Source: Archaeoglobaceae archaeon (GTDB lineage: Archaea; Halobacteriota; Archaeoglobi; Archaeoglobales; Archaeoglobaceae). From it: a DNA stretch of 64,000 nucleotides. A program made the translations under genes and the position numbers. Positions within the stretch are counted from its first letter, which is position 1. Every line of letters starts with the position of its first letter. Under the pieces are notes generated by a model. That model had not been told where the DNA came from. It saw only the letters and a program-made list of their open reading frames with translations, and ran no database searches. The stretch is taken from assembly GCA_027036775.1 (NCBI GenBank), contig JALWDS010000018.1, positions 60,248 to 124,247 of the forward strand. The letters run 5' to 3'. Shown here one piece after another: positions 54,286-61,981 of the stretch.

Positions 54286-54756
54286 TTAAGTTTTTGAGAA
54301 GAAGTAGTTCCACACCTCATCCTTCAGATGGTGGATGTTCTTAACCGCCCTCCCCTTACCACCTTTCATTTCCCTTCCGTCTATTAAGGCTATCCCCACC
54401 GCAATGGGTGTTAGCTTCTTTTCCACCGCAACGTAAACGAAATCCCCTGCCCTTACACTTTCATTCACCTCGACTATTCCCGGTTTCATGACGTCCGCAC
54501 CTCTCATTACGTAGGGCATGGCTCCTTCATCAACTACTACCCGTCCGCCTTTTGGTTTCAGCTTTAGAACTCCGTAAACCGTGAAGTAGTATCTACCCTC
54601 GTATTCGAGTATGAGGGGTTCGTTTTCAACCGTAATGACGTTGATTTTGTCGAACTCGAACTTCTCCATCTCTCCTCTAATGGAAACACCGTAGTTCTCC
54701 TCGAAATACTTTGAAATAAGCTTGCACTCCTTCTTCCTCAGCTTATGGCGTTTCAT
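54286..54756 (-). CDS. PUA-domain RNA-binding protein
   Basis: 156 residues from ATG 54756. An N-terminal domain (about 1-70) is followed by a PUA domain (about 75-150: GRVVVDEGAMPYVMRGADVMKPGI, shown in part; VRAGDFVYV; PIAVGIALI). PUA proteins bind structured RNA, tRNA or rRNA; the target is not known. A longer frame from a TTG at 54777 would overlap bpsA by 19 bp and is not favoured. Confidence 0.86.
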   Translation of the reverse strand: MKRHKLRKKECKLISKYFEENYGVSIRGEMEKFEFDKINVITVENEPLILEYEGRYYFTVYGVLKLKPKGGRVVVDEGAMPYVMRGADVMKPGIVEVNESVRAGDFVYVAVEKKLTPIAVGIALIDGREMKGGKGRAVKNIHHLKDEVWNYFFSKT

Positions 54757-54758
54757 GG

Positions 54759-55781
54759 TCAGTAAGGTGTGGCCCAACTTTCCTCATCCTTGTAAACCTT
54801 CTCGTCTATTATCATCTCACCCTCAACCAGAGGTTTCGGTTTTTTGATCGCTTCTATTCTGTATAGGCACGACTTATACCAGTTGTAGTCAACCTTTGCT
54901 CCCAACCTCTTAACGATTGGCAACTTATCCTGAAATCTGAAGAAGTTCTTCTCCTCCTGCGGATAGACGTTGAACTTCCTCCTTATGTCTGTAATGACGA
55001 AACCCATCTCGTGTATCATCTTCTGTATCTCATACCACTTCTTCCTCGAAGCTTCCAACGTCGTCAGTCCGAAGTAACCCGAGCAACCTTCACCTCTTAG
55101 AGTTGAAACCCCCCTCGACAGGAAGAGCTTTATTCCCGGGATAGTCTCTACCGGATCGGTTACGAAAACATCAAATTTGCCCCTCAGCTCGTCCGGAAAC
55201 GCCTGCTGAACGTCGTAGACTTGAGCTTCAACTGGTAAACCCAACTCTTCGGCCTTTCTGTTTATGAAATCGATCAGCCTCTCGTCTATGTCGACGACGA
55301 AAACCCTCTTCGGAAATCCAGTTAAAGCCGAAGCCAAGCTGAACAGATCGTCGTCTCCAACTACGAATATTTCGGAGTTCAGAAGATCTCCCCTCTCGTA
55401 GAGGAACTGCACCCTCCTTACGACCCCGTCCAAGCTTATGAAACCCTGATCGTATTTTTCGATGGCCTCGGGCCTGTCCTTGGCTATCTCCGCATAATCC
55501 TTCAAGACATCCTCAAATGCTATCGTGTATCCGGTCCCTTCGCAGGACTTGCACGTGAAATCCCCAACTTCTTTAACACCCAAATCCTCGCAGAGCTTTA
55601 ATCCCCTCTCGGTAAGACCTATCTTCCCGTTTTCGACCCTAACCACTCCTTCTCTCTCCATCTCCTGAATCAGCTCGAAGAACTCCGGTAAGCTTGCATC
55701 CTGTTTGTCTATCAGCTCGTAAACGCTCATGTCCCTTCTGTATAGGGCTTGGAGAATCTGATTCCTAATTCTTCGCATCAT
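54759..55781 (-). CDS. bpsA: Branched-chain polyamine synthase
   Basis: N4-bis(aminopropyl)spermidine synthase, which adds aminopropyl groups to make the branched polyamines of hyperthermophiles. 340 residues: N-terminal winged helix (about 1-70), a CKSC pair, then an aminopropyltransferase fold with VVGDDDLFSLA and VTDPVETIPG, and PQEEKNFFRFQ. It is characteristic of thermophiles and supports a high growth temperature. The PUA gene follows by 2 bp. Confidence 0.93.
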   Translation of the reverse strand: MMRRIRNQILQALYRRDMSVYELIDKQDASLPEFFELIQEMEREGVVRVENGKIGLTERGLKLCEDLGVKEVGDFTCKSCEGTGYTIAFEDVLKDYAEIAKDRPEAIEKYDQGFISLDGVVRRVQFLYERGDLLNSEIFVVGDDDLFSLASALTGFPKRVFVVDIDERLIDFINRKAEELGLPVEAQVYDVQQAFPDELRGKFDVFVTDPVETIPGIKLFLSRGVSTLRGEGCSGYFGLTTLEASRKKWYEIQKMIHEMGFVITDIRRKFNVYPQEEKNFFRFQDKLPIVKRLGAKVDYNWYKSCLYRIEAIKKPKPLVEGEMIIDEKVYKDEESWATPY

Positions 55782-55841
55782 AAACCTCCCAATTTCCCCT
55801 GTGTAATTTAAAGATTTTTATTCGAACGTTCATCAACCTTG

Positions 55842-56663
55842 ATGATTATGAGAGAGGCACAGAAGGGTGTCTTGAGTTTGCTTCTTGAGGTTTCCGCAAA
55901 TCCAAAACCGGGAAACGTCGATAGGGAGCACGATCTCAAGAATTTAAAGTTCGAGCACTTCGTTCTATCTTCAATAGCGGTTTATCCGATATTTGAGGAG
56001 TGCGAAGTGAGAAGGGGTAGCATTGGGAGGAACTTCTTAAAGGCCGTAGAGGTGTCTTACAGGGTTTGCAAAACGAACGTCCACTTCGGTAGCTTCCTCC
56101 TACTCATACCCCTCATATGGTGCAGGGGAAACGTTAGTGCGGTTGTTGGGGAGTTGAAGAGGACGAGCTACGAAGATTCCCTCGCCGTCCTCAAAGCGTT
56201 CAGGTTGAGCAGACCGAGGGTCATGGACGTGAAGGAGATGAGCTTAAAAGAAGAGAACGTCGAGAGGGAGCTGGTAGAGAAAAATATTAACCTCTACGAT
56301 TGGCTTTCGAAGTCTCCAAAGGAGAACGTGATTGCAAGAGAGTTGATAGAGGGTTATCGTAGGAGCTTGGAGGGAAGCAGGGTTTTCCTGAAAACTTACG
56401 AGGAATTTGGGAGTTTCAACGCATCCACGGTTTACACCTACACGTTCTTACTTTCAAGGCACTTGGATCCGTTGATTATAGCTAAGCACGGAATAGAGAC
56501 GGCGGAGTATGTTAGGAATAGAGCCAAGGATATTTTGGATAACTTCAACTTGGACGACTTGAGATCGTTCGATGAGGAGCTTCTGAATAGAGATATAAAT
56601 CCGGGGAGCATTGCTGACTTGACGTGTGCGTCTATATACTTGGCATTAGGTGATACGATATGA
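55842..56663 (+). CDS. CitG-like triphosphoribosyl-dephospho-CoA synthase family protein
   Basis: 273 residues of the CitG/COG1767 family: EVSANPKPGNVDREHDL, HFGSFLLLIPLIWC, RHLDPLIIAKHG, and NPGSIADLTCASIYLAL. In citrate lyase systems this enzyme makes the prosthetic group, but no citrate lyase genes are here; archaeal members are paired with DUF447 genes and have been suspected in methanopterin synthesis. It overlaps the DUF447 gene by ATGA. A CATCAA-CC-TTGATG inverted repeat spans the start region (55830-55843). Confidence 0.86.
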   Translation: MIMREAQKGVLSLLLEVSANPKPGNVDREHDLKNLKFEHFVLSSIAVYPIFEECEVRRGSIGRNFLKAVEVSYRVCKTNVHFGSFLLLIPLIWCRGNVSAVVGELKRTSYEDSLAVLKAFRLSRPRVMDVKEMSLKEENVERELVEKNINLYDWLSKSPKENVIARELIEGYRRSLEGSRVFLKTYEEFGSFNASTVYTYTFLLSRHLDPLIIAKHGIETAEYVRNRAKDILDNFNLDDLRSFDEELLNRDINPGSIADLTCASIYLALGDTI

Positions 56664-57229
56664 TGCTCGAGGATTTCGGATTTACCAAAGGAATAAACGA
56701 GGTCGTGGGTATAACCTTCGGAGATTGGATAAACACCGCACCTTTGGGAGTGATAGTTGAGGATCCCAAGGGGAGGATCGCAAGGGTTAGGGTTTATCCA
56801 TCGCACACGAGGGAGAACTTAAAGAGGGGGATCCTATACGTGAACGTCATCAATGACCCCGTCGTCTTCGCCGTATCCGCTTTCGACGACTTGAAAGAGG
56901 ACTGGTTTGAGAGTTTAAACCCCCCGATAATAAAGAACTCTTTGGCTTGGTGCAAGTTCGAGGCTAAGCTCAAAGGAGACTTTGCGGAGCTCAAGCTGAT
57001 TGAGGGGGGAGTCGTTAGAAGGGACTTGAGGGCCGTAAATAGGGGATTCAACGCGATTATAGAGGCTTTGGTTCACGCAACGCGTTTGAAGGAAAACCCA
57101 TCCCTAATCGAGAAGGTCAGATACTACTCCGAGATCGTGAGGAAGTGCGGGAGCGAGAGGGAGTTGAGGGCTTTGGAGGTTATGTGGGAATATTTAAAAC
57201 GTAATGGAGTATGGTATTTAAGGGACTAA
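56660..57229 (+). CDS. DUF447 flavin-binding-like protein
   Basis: 189 residues of the archaeal DUF447 family: GITFGDWINTAPLGVIVED, a flavin-reductase-like beta barrel, then a helical C-terminus with EALVHATRLKEN. DUF447 genes occur with the CitG-like gene in archaea and in methylotrophic bacteria that make methanopterin. A role in that pathway is likely but undefined. Translationally coupled to the upstream gene. Confidence 0.84.
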   Translation: MMLEDFGFTKGINEVVGITFGDWINTAPLGVIVEDPKGRIARVRVYPSHTRENLKRGILYVNVINDPVVFAVSAFDDLKEDWFESLNPPIIKNSLAWCKFEAKLKGDFAELKLIEGGVVRRDLRAVNRGFNAIIEALVHATRLKENPSLIEKVRYYSEIVRKCGSERELRALEVMWEYLKRNGVWYLRD

Positions 57230-57249
57230 AACAGATTTTCAAATTTTTA

Positions 57250-58023
57250 ACGAGCTGAAGAGGATAACTGGAGTTCATGTGTTTGGGAGTGGTAGAGCTA
57301 TTGAGAAATCTCGAAGATTACGAGGTCTTGTTGGTCTTTGACGAGATTCAATACTTAAGAGGGCCTATAGGCAGAGAGCTGGCTGAGGTGTTGGCTTACC
57401 TCTACGACCACTCCGACTTGAAGATCGTCCTAAGCGGATCGGAAATCGGTTTACTCTACGACTTTTTAGGCGTTGAAAATCCGAAAGCTCCGCTTTACGG
57501 CAGATACTTCAGAGAAATAAGGTTGGAAAGTTTCGATTACTTCAAGAGTAAGGATTTTCTCGTAAAGGGATTCGAGCAAGTTGGATTGGACGTTGAAGAG
57601 GATGTTACAAATTACGCTTGCGAGAAGCTCGACGGAATCGTCGGCTGGCTCGTTCACTTCGGCTTGAAATGCTTGGAGAAGCCTTCTAAGGACGTGGTTG
57701 AAGAAGTTTTAGGTGAAGCCAGCAGACTTTCACTCGAAGAGTTCAACAAGTTTTTAGAAAAGCACAGACCAGCAGAAAAAAGAATTTTTGAGATCGCAAA
57801 AGCCATAGCAACGGGCAAGAAAACTTGGAGTGAGATTAAGAGACACTTGGAATCGGTGGAGCAAAGATCTATTCCCGACGCTTCCCTAAACAGAGCCATA
57901 AAACTCTAATCAAAGCATCATTCGTAGAGAAAATCGTCGATGGTAGAAACGTCTACTACCACATCACAGATACTGTTTTGAAATACGCCCTAATAAAGGA
58001 GGGAAGAGATATAAATTTAGGAT
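57250..58023 (+). pseudogene. Decayed archaeal P-loop ATPase
   Basis: The best frame (57277-57909) begins inside the domain: Walker B VLLVFDEIQYL, sensor IVLSGSEIGLL, PLYGRYFREIRLESF, and a winged helix near the end; the Walker A part is missing. After the run ATAAAACTC the frame stops, but LIKASFVEKIVDGRNVYYHITD continues it in the next frame to 58023. So it is truncated at the 5' end and frameshifted near 57905. It is of the same broad class as the ATPase at 37.5 kb. Almost certainly non-functional. Confidence 0.7.
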
Positions 58024-58032
58024 AGCAAACAA

Positions 58033-58509
58033 ATGTGCATGAGGTTCGTCGCGATATCGGACACTCACGACAACCTCGAAGCTATAAGAGACCTGATAGA
58101 CAACCTGAAGGGGGAGAAGTTCGAATTCGTAGTTCACGCGGGAGACGTAATAGCACCGTTTTCGATGAAGGCTCTGGCGGAGTTGGGCAAGACTTTCTAC
58201 GTAGCATTCGGAAACAACGACGGGGAAAGGAGGATACTCACGAAGATCGCGGAAGAGATGGGATGGGTTCTGGGTGAGATAGTTGAGTTTCCAAACGGTG
58301 TGGTTTACCACGGAACCGATCCAAGGATAGTTGATATTCTGAAAAAGACCGATCACAGGTATCTCATTCTCGGACACACTCACGAGGCGAAGATAGAGAG
58401 GTTTGGGGAAAAGATCGTGATAAACCCCGGTGAGGTTTGCGGTTACCTAACCGGAAAGAGGACGTTTGCGATAGTTGACGACGGTGAGGTGGATATCGTT
58501 GAATTCTAA
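58033..58509 (+). CDS. YfcE/MJ0936-type metallophosphodiesterase
   Basis: 158 residues of the small calcineurin-like phosphoesterase family: ISDTHDNLEAI, HAGDVI, GNNDGE, LGHTHEAKI, INPGEV, all metal-binding motifs in order. It probably hydrolyses phosphodiesters such as cyclic nucleotides; the substrate is unknown. TATAAAT (58010-58016) is about 20-25 nt before the ATG, so the mRNA is likely leaderless; this TATA lies inside the end of the decayed ATPase gene. Confidence 0.9.
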   Translation: MCMRFVAISDTHDNLEAIRDLIDNLKGEKFEFVVHAGDVIAPFSMKALAELGKTFYVAFGNNDGERRILTKIAEEMGWVLGEIVEFPNGVVYHGTDPRIVDILKKTDHRYLILGHTHEAKIERFGEKIVINPGEVCGYLTGKRTFAIVDDGEVDIVEF

Positions 58510-58550
58510 ATCCCAAAAGATTTTTAGCTAATCTCCTCAAAATTCCTTCG

Positions 58551-59300
58551 ATGGACAAAGGCGTCATGAGGATCGTGAACTTAGGTGTTGAAGTCAACGG
58601 AAAGAGAATCCTCCAAAACGTAAACCTCTACATTCAGGAGGGGCAAACCTTAGCTCTCTTCGGCCCAAACGGGAGCGGAAAATCGACGTTGCTTATGGCG
58701 ATAGCGGGGCATCCGAACTACAAGATATACGACGGTAGGATAATATTTAAGGGGAAGGACATAACAGATCTGCCGGCCAACGAGAGGGTGAAGATGGGTA
58801 TTGGTGTATCGTATCAAAATCCCCCGAAGATTTCGGGCGTTAAGTTGAGGGACATTGTGAAGCACTGTGCGAGGATTGGGGGAACGGAAGATAAGATAGA
58901 GGAATACGTTAAGCTATTGAAGATGGAGAACCTCTTGGACAGGGATTTGAACGTCGGATTTTCGGGAGGAGAGGTAAAGAGATCGGAGTTGTTACAACTC
59001 CTACTGATGAATCCGGAGTTCGTCATGCTGGACGAACCGGACAGCGGTGTCGATTTGGAGAACGTAGCGGTTATAGGTGAGGCCATAAAAATCCTGCTTG
59101 AGAGGGACAGGAAGGACAGGAAGAAGTCGGGTATAATAATAACCCACACGGGTCAAATACTCAAATACGTCGATGCGGATTACGGCGTCATAATGTATAA
59201 GGGTAGGATCGCGTGTATGGGTGATCCATACGACATTTTGAAGACCGTCGAAAGGTTTGGTTACGAGGAGTGTGTTAGGAAATGTCTGAGGACTCTCTGA
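58551..59300 (+). CDS. sufC: SufC, Fe-S assembly ATPase
   Basis: ABC-type ATPase powering the SufBC scaffold for Fe-S cluster assembly. 249 residues: Walker A GPNGSGKST, signature GFSGGEVKRSEL, Walker B VMLDEPDSGVDLE, and GIIITHTGQIL. It overlaps sufB by 19 bp. Together they form the minimal SUF system common in archaea, which suits a cell with many Fe-S enzymes (hydrogenase and radical SAM proteins here). Confidence 0.95.
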   Translation: MDKGVMRIVNLGVEVNGKRILQNVNLYIQEGQTLALFGPNGSGKSTLLMAIAGHPNYKIYDGRIIFKGKDITDLPANERVKMGIGVSYQNPPKISGVKLRDIVKHCARIGGTEDKIEEYVKLLKMENLLDRDLNVGFSGGEVKRSELLQLLLMNPEFVMLDEPDSGVDLENVAVIGEAIKILLERDRKDRKKSGIIITHTGQILKYVDADYGVIMYKGRIACMGDPYDILKTVERFGYEECVRKCLRTL

Positions 59301-60325
59301 AGGAGGATTTGAAGAAGGTTGGAATCGAAAACGATCCATCGAAAAGGTCGGCGAGTTTCATAATGATCGATGATCAACCCAAGGTGAGCTTTGCGAGGGG
59401 CGTAGAGATTTTAAGCACGAAGGAAGCTTTGAAGAGATACGGTTGGCTTGAGGAGTTCAGCTGGAAGTTGGTCGAGAGGCAGGAAGGTGATTTCGACGGC
59501 TACTTCATAAGGGTGCCAAGGGGGGTCAAGGTAGAATTTCCCGTCGAAGCCTGTCTATACCTAAAACGTATCAAAAGTCAGAATGTTCACAACATAGTGA
59601 TAGTCGAGGAGAACGCGGAGCTGAATTTGATAACGGGATGCACTTCGGAAAGGCTCTCTGGAGTTCACTACGGAATATCGGAGTTCTACGTTAAGAGGAA
59701 CGCAAAGCTGACCTTCACCATGATACACAACTGGAAGGAGGAGAACGAAGTTTTGCCGAAGACGGGTATAAAGGTTGAGGAGAACGGAGTTTTCATAAAC
59801 AACTACATCCTCCTAAGTCCCGTCAGGTATCTTAAATCCTACCCGACCGCATACTTGGATAGAAACGCCAAAGCTATTCTGAGTAGCGTCGTCGTCGGAT
59901 TCGAAAATTCTGAGATTGACTTGGGTAGCAGGGTTTACCTGAACGGAGAAAACAGTTCCGCCGAGATAGTTTCGAGGAGTATAAGCAGGGGTGGGAAGAT
60001 AGTTGTAAGGGGGCACCTGATAGGGAACTCCGAAAACGTGAAGGGTCACTTGGAGTGCAAGGGTATGATAATAAAGGAGGGGGTAATTCACGCAATCCCA
60101 GAGTTGGAGGCGAGAAATCCGAACGTCGATTTAAGCCACGAGGCTGCGATAGGCAAGATAGCGGAAGACGAGATATTCTACCTCATGACGAGAGGGCTGA
60201 GTAGAGATGAGGCGGTATCTATGCTCATAAGGGGATTCATGGAGATAGACGTAAAGGGATTGCCAGAAGTGTTGAAGAGGGAGATAGATAAGGCCATAGA
60301 ACTCGTTGAAAGGGCCCTGATCTGA
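59282..60325 (+). CDS. sufB: SufB/SufD-like scaffold protein
   Basis: 347 residues of the SufBD family: a beta-helix core with NIVIVEENAELNLITGCTSE and a C-terminal helical part with HEAAIGKIAEDEIFYLMTRGLSR (shown in part) and AVSMLIRGFMEI. A single SufB-type gene next to sufC is the usual archaeal set; no sufD copy, sufS or sufE is adjacent. The CTS cysteine near residue 120 could be a cluster ligand. Overlaps sufC. Confidence 0.94.
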   Translation: MSEDSLKEDLKKVGIENDPSKRSASFIMIDDQPKVSFARGVEILSTKEALKRYGWLEEFSWKLVERQEGDFDGYFIRVPRGVKVEFPVEACLYLKRIKSQNVHNIVIVEENAELNLITGCTSERLSGVHYGISEFYVKRNAKLTFTMIHNWKEENEVLPKTGIKVEENGVFINNYILLSPVRYLKSYPTAYLDRNAKAILSSVVVGFENSEIDLGSRVYLNGENSSAEIVSRSISRGGKIVVRGHLIGNSENVKGHLECKGMIIKEGVIHAIPELEARNPNVDLSHEAAIGKIAEDEIFYLMTRGLSRDEAVSMLIRGFMEIDVKGLPEVLKREIDKAIELVERALI

Positions 60326-60362
60326 AAGAAAAAGACTTTAAACTCCGAAATCTATCGGGTTC

Positions 60363-60563
60363 ATGAAGGTAAAGATGAGAAAGTGCCCGAAGTGCGGAAC
60401 CTACACTCTCAAAGATACCTGTCCGAAATGCGGGGAAAGGACTTTCATGCCAATCCCACCAAAGTTCTCTCCCGAAGACCCTTACGGTAAGTATAGGAGG
60501 AAGTTGAGAAAGGAGGTGGGTTTCTTCAACATAGGGAGGTGGAGACATGCTGAAGAGGGTTGA
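60363..60563 (+). CDS. nop10: H/ACA RNP protein Nop10
   Basis: 66 residues: the zinc ribbon [17 protein letters not shown] and the conserved basic segment [17 protein letters not shown] that binds Cbf5. Nop10 is a core protein of H/ACA pseudouridylation complexes, so its natural RNA partner class is represented by the guide RNA at 33.9 kb. It overlaps the PAC2 gene by 17 bp. TATA-like TTTAAACTC (near 60336) precedes it. Confidence 0.94.
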   Translation: MKVKMRKCPKCGTYTLKDTCPKCGERTFMPIPPKFSPEDPYGKYRRKLRKEVGFFNIGRWRHAEEG

Positions 60564-61326
60564 CGTTAGGTATTTGAAAGAACCTGAAGAGTTGAGTTTG
60601 GAGAACCCCGTGTTCATAGAGGGTCTGCCCGGGATCGGACACGTAGGTAAACTCGTTGCTGATCATCTCGTGAGGGAACTCGATACGGTGAAGGTTGTTG
60701 AAATATACTCCCACCACTTCCCACCCCAAGTCATGGTGAACGAGGACGGAACGATAAGGCTTCCGAAGAACGAGGTTTACGCTTACAAGTCCAACGATGA
60801 AGCCCCGGATTTACTGATACTCGTCGGGGACTTTCAGAGCATGGACGGGGTTGGTCACTACGAACTCGTAAACGCCTACATGGAGATAGCAAAGAGGTTC
60901 AAGGCCAAGAGGATTTTCACCCTGGGTGGTTACGGCGTTGGTAAGCTGGTTGAAGAGCCATACGTCATAGGTGCCGCAAACACACCCGAGCTCGTCGAGG
61001 AGTTGAAGAGGTTCGGTGTGAAGTTCGAGAGGGGAGAGCCAAGCGGTGGGATAATCGGTGCTTCTGGATTGCTTTTGGGTGTTTCTCAGCTCGAAGGGAT
61101 AGAGGCCGCTTGTCTCATGGGTGTAACCTCCGGATACATGGTCGATCCCAAGAGTGCGAAAGCGGTTTTGGACGTTCTGATGAAGATCCTCAACATAAAG
61201 GTCAGCGTCGAAGCCCTTGAGGAGAGGGCGAAGGAGATGGAGAAGTTCATCGAGCAAATAAGGGAGATGCAGGAGCAAGTCGTTCAACAGTATAGAAGCG
61301 ACGAGGACTTGAGATACTTCAGGTAA
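60547..61326 (+). CDS. PAC2-family proteasome assembly chaperone homologue
   Basis: 259 residues of the PAC2/PbaA-like family: [52 protein letters not shown], and a C-terminal coiled helix rich in Glu and Lys. Archaeal relatives bind proteasome parts, though some work independently. The nop10-PAC2 pairing is common in archaea. The end touches the tandem C/D RNA genes on the other strand. Confidence 0.9.
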   Translation: MLKRVDVRYLKEPEELSLENPVFIEGLPGIGHVGKLVADHLVRELDTVKVVEIYSHHFPPQVMVNEDGTIRLPKNEVYAYKSNDEAPDLLILVGDFQSMDGVGHYELVNAYMEIAKRFKAKRIFTLGGYGVGKLVEEPYVIGAANTPELVEELKRFGVKFERGEPSGGIIGASGLLLGVSQLEGIEAACLMGVTSGYMVDPKSAKAVLDVLMKILNIKVSVEALEERAKEMEKFIEQIREMQEQVVQQYRSDEDLRYFR

Positions 61327-61327
61327 G

Positions 61328-61376
61328 TCAGGAGTGGTAAGGCTCATCACAAATCAGAAGCTACCCCACTCATCAT
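61328..61376 (-). ncRNA. Box C/D guide RNA 2 of the tandem pair
   Basis: A canonical layout on the minus strand: C ATGATGA (61376-61370), 12-nt guide (61369-61358), D' CTGA (61357-61354), 3-nt spacer, C' GTGATGA (61350-61344), 12-nt guide (61343-61332), D CTGA (61331-61328). A TATA (TTTTTATAC, near 61404) lies about 25 nt upstream. By the five-base rule the D' guide would methylate the U in AAGCUACCCCAC, whose first ten bases resemble the sequence just before the conserved GGGGAUAACAGG of archaeal 23S rRNA; the D guide targets GAGUGGUAAGGC at its second-G region. Confidence 0.88.
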
Positions 61377-61416
61377 CCTTAACGTGACCTTTCAAAATCT
61401 GTATAAAAATGTTCGG

Positions 61417-61468
61417 TCAGTCAGGAGTAACTTCATCACCGATCAGTTCGACTCTCCCTCTTCATCCC
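61417..61468 (-). ncRNA. Box C/D guide RNA 1 of the tandem pair
   Basis: Minus strand: a slightly off-consensus C GGGATGA (61468-61462), guide region of 15 nt (61461-61447), D' CTGA (61446-61443), 3-nt spacer, C' GTGATGA (61439-61433), then either 8 or 12 nt to a doubled CTGACTGA (61424-61417) whose second copy gives a normal 12-nt guide. AAGTATAT near 61498 is a TATA about 25 nt upstream of box C. The D' guide is complementary to UUCGACUCUCCC, which resembles a tRNA T arm. Confidence 0.7.
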
Positions 61469-61513
61469 CACGAGAGATAGGTTGGGCGGGCAGATATACT
61501 TTTAGGTGGTTAC

Positions 61514-61981
61514 ATGATAAGGCAGGGAGTTCTGAAGGTGGAATCGCTCGAAGATTTCTTAAAAGAGTTCGGAGAGTGCGTCGCAGTTATAGACGCCAAA
61601 TACGTTGTAGATTTGGGCGTGGTAGATTTTGCGGTTAAGAAGGCTGTAAAGTCTTGGAGGGAAGGCAGAAACGTGGCAAAAACGCTTCCCCTCGAAATCC
61701 TTCTATACTTCTCCGCTACGAGGCAGATAAGAGATGCGATTAAGGTGGGTGTTAAAGAGGGTTTAAACGAGGTTGTTTTAGTCGTTTTGGACGTTTCGTG
61801 CGAGGGTAAGTTGAAGGAAGTTTTTACGGAGAGGGAGGTTGTCAAGATAGATGAAGAGAGGATTGAAAACGTTAAAAGGCTTTACGGTATAAGCGATGAG
61901 GAGTTAAAGGTTGTTGGATTGGAAAAACTTCCACTCTTGATAAGGGAGAGGATAGCCCTTTTCGACGTTTTTAAGGACTGA
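61514..61981 (+). CDS. cgi121: KEOPS complex subunit Cgi121
   Basis: 155 residues of the Cgi121/TPRKB family, the KEOPS subunit that binds tRNA for t6A synthesis: VIDAKYVVDLGVVDFAVKKA, TLPLEILLYFSATRQIRDAIKVG (shown in part), and the C-terminal ERIALFDVFKD. AGGTGG lies 5 nt before the ATG. The other KEOPS genes are not in the window. It overlaps the convergent ligase gene by 11 bp. Confidence 0.9.
   Translation: MIRQGVLKVESLEDFLKEFGECVAVIDAKYVVDLGVVDFAVKKAVKSWREGRNVAKTLPLEILLYFSATRQIRDAIKVGVKEGLNEVVLVVLDVSCEGKLKEVFTEREVVKIDEERIENVKRLYGISDEELKVVGLEKLPLLIRERIALFDVFKD

Noticed and set aside
54759..54777. TTG start for the PUA protein inside bpsA
   Set aside because: No ribosome-binding site; ATG 54756 gives the conserved basic N-terminus.
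61384..61638. Plus-strand frame of 84 codons
   Set aside because: It overlaps the C/D RNA boxes and the start of cgi121 in a different frame and has no family features.
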